64,000 bases of DNA from Hymenobacter volaticus (GTDB lineage Bacteria; Bacteroidota; Bacteroidia; Cytophagales; Hymenobacteraceae): positions 1-64,000 of the forward strand of contig NZ_CP095066.1 in the NCBI RefSeq assembly GCF_022921055.1. The letters are read 5' to 3'. Positions 18,694 to 27,790 of the stretch are shown piece by piece (the first letter of the stretch is position 1; every line of letters begins with the position of its first letter). Under the pieces are notes generated by a model that had not been told where the DNA came from, made no database searches, and was given only the letters and a program-made list of their open reading frames with translations. The translations under genes and the position numbers were made by a program.

Positions 18694-19375
18694 GTGCACA
18701 AATTTACAGTCATGAAACTCAAACTTACATTTTCGGAATTCTTAAATGTATTTGTACCTGTAATTACTTTTTTCTTAGGAGTGATTATAACCACTGTTAT
18801 TGAAAACCGGAAAGACAAGCAGGAAAAAATTGAGCAATATGTTAATAATACAAGTGAGCTCACTAACGACTGGTATCATCAGCTATATCAATTGAATTAC
18901 GATAACAAACGACGGATAGACTCAGTTGAAATTAAAAGAGCAATGTTTTTTTATAGTCAGAATAGATTGATCTTGCCTAAGATAATGAAGAATTTAGAAG
19001 TATTAAAAGGCGCGTCAAGTTGTAAAGAGTTCGTATCAAAGACCGAAAGATTTTTGAAACTTGTTACAAACTACAAAGAAAAAAGTGACAATATAGCAGT
19101 AAGGTGCAATGATATATTTTTATCTAGGGACCAGGTACTATTGATAAGGCATAATGAACAAAGTAAACTAGATGATATATTATTGAGCTTAGATACTCTA
19201 AATCAACATATTAATGTTACAGCTGGCAACTTTCTTAGGTAGATCTGCGCACAACAAGAGTGTTTATGAGATTGTGGCAGGAGGTTAAGCATTCAACTTT
19301 AGATCACTAGTTTGTCTTTATGGTTAATTGAAACTGACGTTTTTCAAATGCCACAACTTCATAAACACTTTAACG
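18692..19375 (+). mobile_element. gene cassette 2 with attC
   Basis: Begins TTGTGCAC after the conserved G at 18691 and ends with the G of gttagcgg at 19375. Its attC R'' box gcacaac (19249-19255) is the reverse complement of gttgtgc at its start, as expected for an integron cassette. One short AT-rich gene fills it. Confidence 0.75.
18712..19242 (+). CDS. membrane-anchored hypothetical protein in cassette 2
   Basis: 177 residues from the ATG at 18712, which lies 20 bases into the cassette; the frame is open further upstream but only inside the duplicated attachment site. One transmembrane helix near the N-terminus (FLNVFVPVITFFLGVIITTV) is followed by a long charged, helical region (ENRKDKQEKIEQYVNN and KNLEVLKGASSCKEF), so it probably has a cytoplasmic coiled-coil-like tail. 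Strongly AT-rich, unlike neighbours. Proteins of this build are common in phage-defence and cassette genes, but no family is recognised. Confidence 0.75.
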   Translation: MKLKLTFSEFLNVFVPVITFFLGVIITTVIENRKDKQEKIEQYVNNTSELTNDWYHQLYQLNYDNKRRIDSVEIKRAMFFYSQNRLILPKIMKNLEVLKGASSCKEFVSKTERFLKLVTNYKEKSDNIAVRCNDIFLSRDQVLLIRHNEQSKLDDILLSLDTLNQHINVTAGNFLR

Positions 19376-19381
19376 TTAGCG
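19247..19381 (+). other. attC-like recombination site of cassette 2
   Basis: Starts with the R'' box gcgcacaac and ends with gttagcg. Between lie arms gtgtttatgagattgtggca (19260-19279) and tgccacaacttcataaacac (19349-19368), complementary at 18 of 20 positions. Box order, spacing and the folded stem all fit an integron attC of about 135 bases. Confidence 0.75.
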
Positions 19382-19620
19382 GTAAAAAATCACACCTCTA
19401 TCTCACAAGCGCTTACAACAGCAACAACACACCAACTATGCACTTGCTTAAATAAACGCTAGGATGATAAATATCAATTACTATTAAAATCATAAATTCA
19501 TATAAGCATGTTGTTTATATACCAAATAGTTTAATAATATTTTTTTTACAACAGTATTCAAAGTCATTTTAGTTATTCTCACACGCACCAACCGAACCAA
19601 CAAAGGACTGTTTCTTCAAC
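19382..19620. other. AT-rich intergenic region
   Basis: No gene. Very AT-rich from 19470 to 19560; a promoter for the downstream fragment probably lay here. Confidence 0.35.
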
Positions 19621-20940
19621 ATGAAAAGAACACTTTTATCATTTGCAGTACTACTACTTGCGGTATTCAATTATGCTTCGGGCCAGGATTTAAAACTCAA
19701 CGATCTTGAGTATTTCGAAACTCAAGGCGTCAATGTTCTTGTGTACAACAACCTTTTTACCGGAGGCTTTAACGATGAGAAGAATGCCGGGATAGAATTG
19801 ATTCACCATGGCGTGAGAACAGCGCAAGGTGGCGCTGTGCGACTTTCCAACACGCCAGAGCAGTGGGATCTTGTTCTCGATATTTCAAACCGGAAGGTAA
19901 ACCGTGCGGCGAAGACCATCGAGGCTACCTTAAGGTATAAAGATTACAATTTTGATTCGCGGGTGGTAGTTACGGCAAAGGGTAAAGGTGTTGAGATAGC
20001 CGTTTACCTTGATAAACCTGTTCCCAAGGAACTTGAAGGGAGTGCCGGATTTAATCTTGAGTTTCTACCCTCGCAATATTGGCAAAAAGCTTATTTGGTG
20101 GATGGCCGATATAACCGGTTTCCGCGCTATGTAGTAGGCAATACTACTACGAGGCCTAACAGTGGAAAACCAAAGCAATACAAGGGGTATAAGACTGCCG
20201 ACGACAGAGGAACCGGCAAGTATATTGATCCGCTTCCTCTCGAAACCGGCCGTACCTTTCTCGTTGCACCTGATGACCCCTCACGCTTAGTAAAAATCAC
20301 CTCGCAGGATGCCGACCTTATGCTTTTCGACGGCCGCATGCTGGCCCAAAATGGCTGGTTTGTAGTCCGCAGTTTACTTCCAGCAGGAAAAACAGGCAAG
20401 GTTTTGACCTGGACAGTTGAACCAAATGCTATCAATGGTTGGATATGAGAACCAAATATTGGTTTCTCGCAAGTGGGCTACTTGCCTTCACAACCAAAAG
20501 TGGCGGTCATTGAACTCGACAAAAAAGCCAAACCACTTGTAAATTCCTCGTTATACAAAATTGGCGACGACGGCCAAGCTACCAAAGTATTTAGCGGCAA
20601 AATCGCACCCTGGGGTAACTATTATAAATATAACTATGTAAAATTCGACTTTTCTTCTGTTAAGATTCCCGGTATAAAATCGTATCGGACAAAACTCCTG
20701 CAGCCAATTGTAAAAAGCTGCAGCCTGGCGGGCGGTACAAGCTACAGCTTCGCTCCCTTTACTTCACAGATGCTACACAGGATAGAACTCGCCCAATACC
20801 CCATTCCTATGGCCACAGCGGGGCACTTGGGTTCAGGTGGAATTGACTGGGATGGCAAGGGGCTTATCGTCAAGATGGAAGGCGACTCTATCACAGACCT
20901 ATACTATGCTAAAAATCTATCGGGCTTATGTCTGCAATAA
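19621..20940 (+). pseudogene. GH9-type protein, N-terminal part only, with in-frame stop
   Basis: Starts MKRTLLSFAVLLLAVFNYAS, a signal peptide ending ASGQ. Residues 25-270 (EYFETQGVNVLVYNNLF, GFNLEFLPSQYW, FLVAPDDPSRLV, AQNGWFVVRSLLPAGKTG) match the N-terminal region of Bacteroidota glycoside hydrolase family 9 enzymes. After NGWI an in-frame TGA interrupts; the same frame continues EPNIGFSQVGYLPSQPK, the usual entry to the Ig-like domain. CGA to TGA is the simplest change. Similarity fades near 20690 and the (alpha/alpha)6 catalytic domain is missing altogether. Base composition is AT-richer than most of the window, so it is probably acquired. Confidence 0.65.
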
Positions 20941-21129
20941 ATCTCCTTTTGCAGTAGCTCACATTGAGGTGTTTTCCTACCAAAGTACCACAATTCAAGA
21001 GTAAGGGCAGTAGGGATAAAAACTACCACTATTCCGAGGACGAGGGTATAACAACTATTATGTAAATCAACTTTTTCTAGTAATGGGTTAGTAGCTATAA
21101 GTTGTGACTTTCTTCGATATTTACAATCT

Positions 21130-22104
21130 ATGTTGCTTCACGGTACCCTCTCCCTTTCAAGTGCTCCTCCCGCTCGCTGGGTGACGCAAGACCAGTTAGA
21201 GGAAGGCCAGTTTCTTTGCTTTTGGTCTGAAACCCTTCCTTATACCTTTGGCGCTCGCCTACACGCGATGCCTGAGGGTCCCGTACGGCTAGGACAAACG
21301 AAGCGGGCTATCCTCTCCGTTTCGGTAGAAGCCGGGGAGCAAGCAGGCCTAAGAGAGTGCCTCCCCATTGGAACGGCCAGTCAGGAAGCCATCGGGCAAT
21401 TTGCTCTTGAGGCGAAAGAAATAGAGCCCGAACGCGATCTCCCTTTCGGAGCATTGCCCTTGTCTGACTATGAACGAGAATCCTTAACCGAGGTCGAGCA
21501 GCAACTCTTTTGCTGTATTGAGCAATGGGTGCAACAGGCTAATCAACTCTGCAGTGCCTTACGCGAGGCGTTCCAGCTAGATTTTACCCGTCTGGGCCGC
21601 ATGGAGCGTAATGCGCGCATGGGCAGGAAGGGGACCATAAAGGGGATCTGCTATGCCTTCCATGGCATAGGCTGCTATTTTGAAGGCAAAGATGTCAAAC
21701 TAGATGTCGATTTTGATTCGCAGGGCAACTGGCGCGGATTTGATGTCTGGCGAGTGCAGTCGTTCATAGACTGGAACTATCCGGAACTGGGCCTCTCACC
21801 GGCCCGTATCGAACAGGGTATAGAGGAGTTGTTACGAAAGAAGTGGCTGTATCAAGTGGCCCAACTCTATGGCCCGTTCTATTACGTGACGCCGGTAGCA
21901 ATTACCGATTTACAAATCAAGAGAGTGCCATTTTGGGTAAAAAGAAAAAAACGAGCAACTCCTCTTGGGGCTTCCGTTCTGGTTTGGGTTATTCTGGATA
22001 GTATTCGTTCCAGTCTACTTTCTGCAAACCTGTGTGCGCGGGCAGCAAGAAAGACAAGCCCTGGCCCAAGGCACCTTAACTACAACAGCCGTCGTCATCA
22101 ATAA
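21130..22104 (+). CDS. DUF6896-like hypothetical protein
   Basis: Up to 324 residues. Residues 1-95 (MLLHGTLSLSSAPPARWVTQ and LGQTKRAILSVSVEAG) look like the EF-Tu-like beta-barrel found in some immunity proteins. Residues 115-260 contain LTEVEQQLFCCIEQWVQQAN, KGICYAFHGIGCYFEG and FDSQGNWRGFDVWRVQSFI, matching my memory of DUF6896. From about 21930 the frame crosses a run of seven A bases and reads into the start of the next gene out of frame, so the true C-terminus is probably close to 21940-22000 and a one-base shift is likely. An immunity or effector-neutralising role is possible but unproven. Confidence 0.6.
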   Translation: MLLHGTLSLSSAPPARWVTQDQLEEGQFLCFWSETLPYTFGARLHAMPEGPVRLGQTKRAILSVSVEAGEQAGLRECLPIGTASQEAIGQFALEAKEIEPERDLPFGALPLSDYERESLTEVEQQLFCCIEQWVQQANQLCSALREAFQLDFTRLGRMERNARMGRKGTIKGICYAFHGIGCYFEGKDVKLDVDFDSQGNWRGFDVWRVQSFIDWNYPELGLSPARIEQGIEELLRKKWLYQVAQLYGPFYYVTPVAITDLQIKRVPFWVKRKKRATPLGASVLVWVILDSIRSSLLSANLCARAARKTSPGPRHLNYNSRRHQ

Positions 22105-22294
22105 AAAGAACTTTTTTGGGAATAGTCCAGTCAGTCAGCAGTTTGCTTTCTCCTACCAGTTCACGTTACGGGGACAGTCGTATGAAGGAAACGCACGCGA
22201 CCCTAACTTACAGGTAGGGGATAGCATTTTGATTGAGTACGCGCCTAGCAATCCCGGCTATAATCGAGTACAAGAAAACCGAGACAAACAATAG
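21965..22294 (+). CDS. DUF3592-like membrane-anchored protein
   Basis: About 109 residues from a TTG; the true start may be further upstream in a frame interrupted at the A run near 21941 (a KKKKTSNSSWG-type beginning). One transmembrane segment (FWFGLFWIVFVPVYFLQTCV) precedes an extracytoplasmic beta domain with TTTAVVINKKNFFG, FSYQFTLRGQSYEGNA and DSILIEYAPSNPGYNRV, the DUF3592 pattern. It overlaps the tail of the preceding gene and is probably cotranscribed with it. Function unknown. Confidence 0.6.
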   Translation: MGLPFWFGLFWIVFVPVYFLQTCVRGQQERQALAQGTLTTTAVVINKKNFFGNSPVSQQFAFSYQFTLRGQSYEGNARDPNLQVGDSILIEYAPSNPGYNRVQENRDKQ

Positions 22295-22314
22295 GCTGAT
22301 ACGTCCTGGTTAGG

Positions 22315-22575
22315 TTACCTTCTTTGCTGAGGCAGAAGACGCCACAGCCGAAGCAGCCATAAACTAGTCGCGCTGACGAATGCTAGAAGAGATAGGGTCT
22401 TATATCGTTGGATAGCCGCACATAAATCACGCCCACTCACTAGGGAAATACAGTCCGATACGTGGTCGGTTTCATACTTCAAACTCACCATCGTATTCAG
22501 TACCCCAAAGCTCGTTATTAAGGCCGCTAGGTACAGCAACACAATCAGCCATTTTACCCGGGAAGAATCCATCAA
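22315..22575 (-). CDS. two-helix membrane hypothetical protein
   Basis: 86 residues. Helix 1 is WLIVLLYLAALITSFGVL and helix 2 is LLAFVSATSLWLLRLW, with the basic end RLLPQQRR. The loop contains two cysteines (SDCISL and RDLCAA) that could form a disulfide outside the membrane. No family recognised; the frame is intact and convergent with the DUF3592-like gene. Confidence 0.5.
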   Translation of the reverse strand: MMDSSRVKWLIVLLYLAALITSFGVLNTMVSLKYETDHVSDCISLVSGRDLCAAIQRYKTLSLLAFVSATSLWLLRLWRLLPQQRR

Positions 22576-22734
22576 CCAAGAGGAGAAAAAGAAGCGCGGG
22601 TAACTGCGTCAACAAGCGAAATTCTTAAGGCAGTGTATCACAAGTGGTATCGCAATGGATAAACAGTCATTGCCATTAGTACCCAATATTGAGCAGAACA
22701 AGGTAAAAGAAGGTGTTCGGATTACCTATTGAAA

Positions 22735-22769
22735 AATGCCCCCGAAAAACCGCGTTTTCGGGGCATTGA
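22735..22769. terminator. terminator-like hairpin
   Basis: Arms aatgcccccgaaaa and ttttcggggcatt around a short loop, lying downstream of the minus-strand gene at 22825. Confidence 0.65.
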
Positions 22770-22824
22770 TGGGGGTGCCAAAAGTGTTCGTAATAGCGAG
22801 CTAACTGGAACGGCAAACTCAGTA

Positions 22825-23202
22825 TTATTGAAACTCCTCTAGAAGCCACCAATCCAGCTTGGCAATGGCCAAGGTTAAGGCTCCGTACAGTAAGGCCAAC
22901 CGTACCTGACCCGTTACGAGCGCGTGCACCCCAAGCAGGAGTTGTGCCACGCCCCAAAGCAGGGCTACGAGAAGGAATACTAGGAGCAGGCTCAAGCTAC
23001 CTAAGAGCAAGCCGCTACTGTACAACGCGCCCAAGAGCACGAGCATGAGGCCATTAAAGTGCAACGCTTCTTGGTAGGGACGGAATAAAGAAGCAAACTG
23101 CATCAGAAGAGCGGGGCATGCGTTTCGTTGAACCATAAGGTAGCAGTAGGGTCCAGCAAAAGCAATGAGGGGAGCAAAGTGCCAGCCAGAAAACGGTCGC
23201 AT
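22825..23202 (-). CDS. multi-pass membrane hypothetical protein
   Basis: About 125 residues from the ATG at 23202 (MRPFSGWHFAPLIAFAGPYC). The frame is open further upstream, but that part translates the ATCCGGAT array into Arg/Ile repeats, so it is not credible as protein. Three or four hydrophobic helices (LMLVLLGALYSSGLLLGSL, LLVFLLVALLWGVAQLLL) and the end LDWWLLEEFQ suggest a small integral membrane protein. Its promoter region lies next to the palindrome array at 23321-23442. Family unknown. Confidence 0.55.
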   Translation of the reverse strand: MRPFSGWHFAPLIAFAGPYCYLMVQRNACPALLMQFASLFRPYQEALHFNGLMLVLLGALYSSGLLLGSLSLLLVFLLVALLWGVAQLLLGVHALVTGQVRLALLYGALTLAIAKLDWWLLEEFQ

Positions 23203-23320
23203 TTCAGATCCTTTTCCGTCCAGCCACCTTTTAGCATTCGTCGAAAAGGGGGCGAGGGCGGTGGAAACCCCGATTCGCACGGCCCTTTTTGGGTTTGAAA
23301 CTGATGTAGGCCGCCTATCT

Positions 23321-23442
23321 ATCCGGATAGACATCCGGATAGACATCCGGATGCGTAACCGGATCGGCATCCGGATGGCGCCCTTTTTTCATCCGGATGG
23401 CTTCGCCTTTTCATCCGGATGCCCCCTTGATTTTATCCGGAT
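23321..23442. repeat. ordered array of eight ATCCGGAT palindromes (12-bp then 22-bp period)
   Basis: Boxes begin at 23321, 23333, 23345, 23357 (AACCGGAT variant), 23369, 23391, 23413 and 23435. The first five are exactly 12 bases apart, the last four exactly 22 apart. Each box is a perfect 8-bp palindrome except the fourth. This is a protein-binding-site architecture (iteron, centromere or operator array), not coding. Confidence 0.85.
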
Positions 23443-24326
23443 GCGTCCCGAGGAAAAGCGAGTTGCGGTACGCGGCGAAAAACTAGGCCTTGAAGGGCTA
23501 TTCCGCTCTTTGCTTAGTAGGACAGGATACAGAATACGTGGTACTTATAAATTAAACAGAGGCTTTATTATATTATTCCTAGTAAAACAGCTTACAGTGG
23601 AGCTGATAGGGCAACTCAAAAAGGCGATTTCCGCTCATTTGACCGGATTCCATCCAGATGATACCTCGCAAGGAGAAAAATATAATTATTCTACTAAACT
23701 CTGCCTTGACAGCTGGACTTAAGGGCGTCAGTAGCGTCCAAAGCAACACTGTATAGTGGTGATAAGGGCCCCTTATCGAGGGTAATGGACGCGCCAAAAA
23801 GTCGGCCGTCTAATGAGTCGCCCGCCGACTACCAGTTGGGCCGGGACGGCCGCGCCACGCTGCCTTGGTGTTACCAGCACCGATAAGGGGCCGCTGATCA
23901 AGCCTGATCGGTTAAGAAACAAGCTCTTCTACTCGGTACCTAACTAGGGCACACTGAAGTCGACCACTTCCGCTTTGTTGGACTAACCGAAGCCTAGTTC
24001 GAACTCAGTCACCCTGTCACCGATTACTAAGCCACGCCGCCCCTCGGCCCTCGGCTACCTCGCCCCCCAACCACTCCGGAAGCCAACTTAAACCCACGTC
24101 CCTATTGGGGCCAGCTGAGCTAGACCAGCTCCGTTTTGTCCACCGTACATAGGCTGTTTCGGTTGACGTGATTGGGGGTGAGGGTCGGCAGACGCAGGAG
24201 AGTAAGCACTCCGGTTTTGGCAGCAGCCATAAAGAATGCCCAAACTGAGCGGACAACCGAGTGGCTGGCTGCAAAGACGCCCGTGCGCTAGGCCAGCCAG
24301 CCCAATATCTCCTGCGGTGGAGCACG
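23443..24326. other. intergenic, no gene; contains GATAAGGG-type elements
   Basis: No supported gene. Holds a perfect gataagggccccttatc with the cgagggtaa flank at 23761-23777 and a degenerate element at 23882-23899. Confidence 0.4.
23761..23777. repeat. GATAAGGG-type 17-bp palindrome
   Basis: gataagggccccttatc followed by gagggtaa, as at the end of inverted repeat copy B. Confidence 0.6.
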
Positions 24327-24366
24327 GGCGTCCAACGCGGCCTGGGCGCAGGCCGCGTTGGACGCC
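24327..24366. repeat. perfect 17-bp-stem hairpin
   Basis: ggcgtccaacgcggcct at 24327-24343 and its exact reverse complement at 24350-24366 around a six-base loop. There is no following T run, so it is not a standard terminator. Confidence 0.7.
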
Positions 24367-24478
24367 ATCGGGGTGAGTTCGTCAGCCGGGGCGACGGGGT
24401 GCGTAAGCGGTCGATCCCCTGCCCGAGCGCCGGATGGGTGGCAGCGAGCGCGGGCGGGGAGTAACTAGCTCTAACCCA

Positions 24479-24506
24479 CAAAGGGCAACCGACTGGTTGC
24501 CCTTTG
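24479..24506. terminator. terminator hairpin downstream of ferritin-like genes
   Basis: Twelve-base perfect stem caaagggcaacc/ggttgccctttg with loop gact, 30 bases past the minus-strand stop at 24538. Confidence 0.75.
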
Positions 24507-24537
24507 GGTGATGCCCGGCGTAGGGATAGATCGCGTT

Positions 24538-25421
24538 TTAGCGGGCCGAAAAGTTACTGGCAATTGCCAGCACGGTGGCCATGTCCAGGGGCTCGTCAAA
24601 GGCCTCCGAGGCCGTGGGGTTCGCACTCGAAAGTGTGATACCGGCTTGTACGGTGTTCTCCTCGGCCGGGAAGGCGCTAGCCGGAGTGCCCGCCCCGTAG
24701 ATGGCGGCTGTCACACTCGGGCAGGCCCGCCCCCGTCATTGCCGCTAACCCAGCTCTTGGGAGCCGTTTGCGGCGAGCCGGCCACCACCTGGGCGCCCCC
24801 GCGGCGCATCGTGCGCAGGTGCGAGGCGTGGCGGGCCTCCACCGAGTGAATGTTGAGGGCGGCTTCCAGGATATCATTGTTGCTCATCAGCAGCGGCGCC
24901 CCGCCTTTGTAGGCCCGCACGCCCGTATCTTCGAAGCTTTGGGCCAGGGCCAGAAACGTGTCCCGATTGGTAAACACGTCCGGCAACAAGGCCGCCCGCG
25001 TGCCGCCTTTGGAGCCGGTGTAGTCGAAGTCGCCGATGGCCATGGGGGGGATGGCGTCGGGGCCGAGCACCGTGCTCAAGAACTTCACGTGGTTATACTC
25101 GTCGACGGCAATGGTGTGGATATCCCTGTTGTCCTGGCCCGTGAGCAGGCCGGGCTTATGCAAGCCTTCGTTGTAGAAGACCGCTTCCAGGTACTCGAGC
25201 CGCAAGGCAAAATTGAGCACGTCTTTGATTTGTTGGCTCAGGCCCGGGGACTGGGCGTAGGCTTTTTCAAACATGGCGCCCATGGCCAGCGGCAGGGTCG
25301 TGGCCGCCAGCTTTTTGCCGAAGCCGGCGAAGTGTTTGAAGAAAGTGCGCCGTTGGTCGAGCCGCTCGGATACTTCCGGGTCCACTTTCTCGATTTCGGC
25401 AAGGATGGTAAGAATATTCAT
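24538..25421 (-). pseudogene. ferritin-like (desiccation-related) protein, frameshifted near the C-terminus
   Basis: Starts MNILTILAEIEKVDPEVSER, then a twin-basic/hydrophobic segment (RRTFFKHFAGFGKKLAATTL) and AYAQ, an export-signal look. Helical ferritin-like core: LNFALRLEYLEAVFYNEGLH, AVDEYNHVKFL, SFEDTGVRAYKGGAPLL and HSVEARHASHLRTMRR, which supply the Glu/His residues of the carboxylate-bridged fold. Near 24725 the frame shifts; the other frame continues IYGAGTPASAFPAEENTVQA to AFDEPLDMATVLAIASNFSA and a stop at 24538, the expected family end. The next minus gene upstream encodes a relative, so the two form an operon. Probably periplasmic; role in desiccation or oxidative stress is from family knowledge. 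Confidence 0.85.
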
Positions 25422-25465
25422 GGGGTTAGGGACAAGTCGTGACAGAAGTAAGAAGAGGGGGCGGC

Positions 25466-26202
25466 TTAGGACGTCGGCAAGTTGGCCACGTTCAGCTTCG
25501 AACCCGGCAGCAGAAACTGATTGGCCGTGAGCACCACTTGCGCGGGCGTCTGCGAGAGCTCGAGTCCGGTGCGCAGGTCCACCACATCTGGCCCTACAAA
25601 CGTGCCGATCTGCAGCAAGTCCCGGATCAGGGCGGCGTGCCGCGCTTCCACCGACACAATCTTGCCGGCCAAGGTTAGATAGTCGGCGTTGGCAATGAGT
25701 TTGCCCGCCCCGTTATAGGCCGCGACGCCCAGATCCTCGAAGGCTTTGGCCGCCCCCAGCACGCTGTCGCGGTTGGCGAAGTTGATGGCCGTGAAGTTGG
25801 GCAGCAGCAAGCGAATGGGCGTGCCGCCTAAGGCCTGAATCGCTTGTTTGAGAAAATCGCGGTGCAACCGTTCGTGTCCCTCGATATCCTGCAGAATTTG
25901 TCGCTCCGCCGCGGAGGCGCTGGCGTAGTACGAGCCGAGTAGCACACTGGCGTAAAAGGCGGCTTCGAGCTGTTCGAGGGCATAAGCGTAGTTGAGAATG
26001 CCGAAGTCGCCGCGGCCCACGTTCACTTGGGTGGCCGGCGTGTTGCCTTGATTTTGGAAGATCTCTTCCAGCACATCGTTACAGCCCGTTAAGGCCAGGC
26101 CGGTGGCAGCCAGCCCGAGGCTGGAGTAGCGCAAAAACGTGCGCCGTTCAACGGGGCGCTCGCTAGCACGAGCGGGGGAATTGGGGACAGAAGTTTGGTC
26201 AT
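25466..26202 (-). pseudogene. ferritin-like lipoprotein, start region frameshifted
   Basis: The body (222 residues) has the ferritin-like pattern LNYAYALEQLEAAFYASVLL, EGHERLHRDFLKQAI, AFEDLGVAAYNGAGKLI and VSVEARHAALIRDLL. Upstream in the same frame is ERRTFLRYSSLGLAATGLAL ending TGC, a twin-arginine plus lipobox signal, but no ATG is in frame. The ATG at 26202 (MTKLLSP) joins it if one C is restored in the C run near 26190, giving SPNSPARASERPVERRTFLR. It is probably exported by Tat and lipid-anchored. Stop and start of the two ferritin-like genes are about 45 bases apart, so they are one operon. Confidence 0.82.
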
Positions 26203-26682
26203 AGCGCGTTGTATTTATTTGGTAAAAAATAAAACTACGCTTATATAGTACAACTAGATTGCCCGGCGCAATAAATACGTATTAGTACCTAGTAAACAGG
26301 GGATTACAGTAGTATTGTACCTTTGTTATATAACTTAACTCCATTTATAATATTATATTGCAAAGAGCACTGCATTCCAATAAGTTGCCACGTATTCCTG
26401 TTTCAGTTACCGCTAGTGATTGCCCACGGTAGAGAGGAGCAGCATAAGCTGAGTTGTTTAGCTGTACCGACCAGCGAGGTCATAGCAGCAGCAGGGCACC
26501 TAGTGGGGTTGCCTCCTCCTCTGCGCTTGATCGAGTGTTGTGGACAAGCTGACCTACTTGCCCCTGGTAGGCAGGTGGTCGTATGCGTGGCTCTTGTTTA
26601 TACCCCTCCCCTTCCAGTTAACGATCCAGCGGCCAGTTAAAATAATGGCTCGCCGTATCTCTCCTCCAAACCAGCCCCCCTC
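26203..26682. other. intergenic, no supported gene
   Basis: Starts AT-rich (26210-26350), which suits the promoter of the ferritin-like operon. The open plus frame at 26323-26640 lacks any family signal. Confidence 0.4.
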
Positions 26683-27577
26683 CTAGCTCGTCATTATGGC
26701 TAAGATGGGAGCCAACCCGGCCACGAACTGGCGGGTAATCTCGCCAGTCGGGTCCTTGCTCGCGTCGAGAATGGTGATGTCGAGCCCCACCGCGTGCCCG
26801 GATTGCAGCAGCGGCACCAGTAGGGCGGCGAGTTCGGCGTACGTGAGCCCCCCGGGCTGGGGTGAATCCACGGCCGGCATCAGCTCGTGGGCCAGCACGT
26901 CCACGTCGAAGTGAATCCAGAAGCCCTCAACCGCTTGCCCCGCCTGGTCCGCCAGAAACGCGGCCGCACAGGCCGCTGGACCGTGCCGGCGCAGAGCCAC
27001 CAAGTCCACGTACTGCACCCCCGCCGCCTGTAGAGCGGCTACGTCCGCTGGGTCGGCATCCCGGTTGCCCACACTCCAGGCGTGGCGGGGTGAAAGTAGG
27101 GAGCTTGTTCGTCCAGGTTGGTGAGCTGGGCCGGGCCGCAGCCGGTCACCAGGGCCAAGTCCATGCCCGCGGCGCCCCCCGTGGCCGAGCGCTCCGGGGT
27201 GGCGTAGTCGGTATGCCCATCCAGAAAAAATAGGCCATAGGGGCCCACGGCTTTCAAGCCCAGCGCGATGCCGAGCAGGATACTGCAATCCCCGCCCACG
27301 ACCAGGGCAAAGGCGGGCTGGGTAAGAACCTGCCGGATGCAAGCCGCGAGGCGCTGGGAATAGTGGGCGATGGCGGCGGCATTGCGCACGCCGACCGGGT
27401 CCAGGTCCATCGTGTAGGGCGGGGCGGCAGGGAGTGAATGCGGTGCGGGGCTACCAGGTCGTAGAAGCCCCACTGCTGGAGCCAGGCGGGCAGCCGGTCT
27501 ACGGCCGGGCCTACCCCGGGAGTCGACTCGTGCAGGCCCAAGTTGCTGGGGGCTTCGATGAGATGGATGGCGAGCAT
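26683..27577 (-). pseudogene. arginase/agmatinase-family protein, two frameshifts
   Basis: Three overlapping frames reconstruct one protein of about 295 residues, starting MLAIHLIEAPSNLGLHESTP at 27577. Manganese-site motifs of the ureohydrolase family are visible: GGDCSILLG (the usual GGDHS with Cys for His), FLDGHTDYATPE (D-x-H-x-D) and WIHFDVDVLAHELMPAVDSP (D-x-D). Shifts fall near 27420 and 27070. Cys in place of the first metal-binding His is unusual and may mean altered or lost catalysis. The end is LAPILAIMTS. Substrate (arginine, agmatine, formiminoglutamate) cannot be told. Confidence 0.75.
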
Positions 27578-27790
27578 AACAAGGGACGGTACGGAGAATC
27601 CTGAGCGCAACCGGGTCGGTAAAAATGTTTGTTGCGCTCCGTTAGAAGGATGAGGCCGAGCCTCTGGCCTGATAAGGTAAACAATTGATAAAGCGCCAGG
27701 CTAGTGATGCCGCTCGCCAGGCTTTATCTTGTTAAGTCCTGTTCGGCAAGCAACAAAAGCCGGACGAGCGCTAGATCGTTGCAAGAGGGT

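Noticed and set aside
19382..20940. GH9 fragment as a third integron cassette
   Set aside because: It follows gttagcgg, but no ccgctaac box or attC fold was found after it, so a cassette cannot be supported.
23321..23442. CRISPR-like repeat array
   Set aside because: Repeat units are 8 bases with 4- or 14-base spacers, far too short, and there are no cas genes.
23165..23722. Plus-strand frame translating the palindrome array into Ile-Arg-Ile-Asp repeats
   Set aside because: The 22-base spacing breaks the codon phase in the second half, so the array cannot be a coding repeat.
24017..24481. 154-residue minus-strand frame
   Set aside because: Reads through the perfect hairpin, is rich in Pro/Arg/Ser and matches nothing.
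24768..25442. 224-residue plus-strand frame
   Set aside because: Antisense shadow of the ferritin-like gene.
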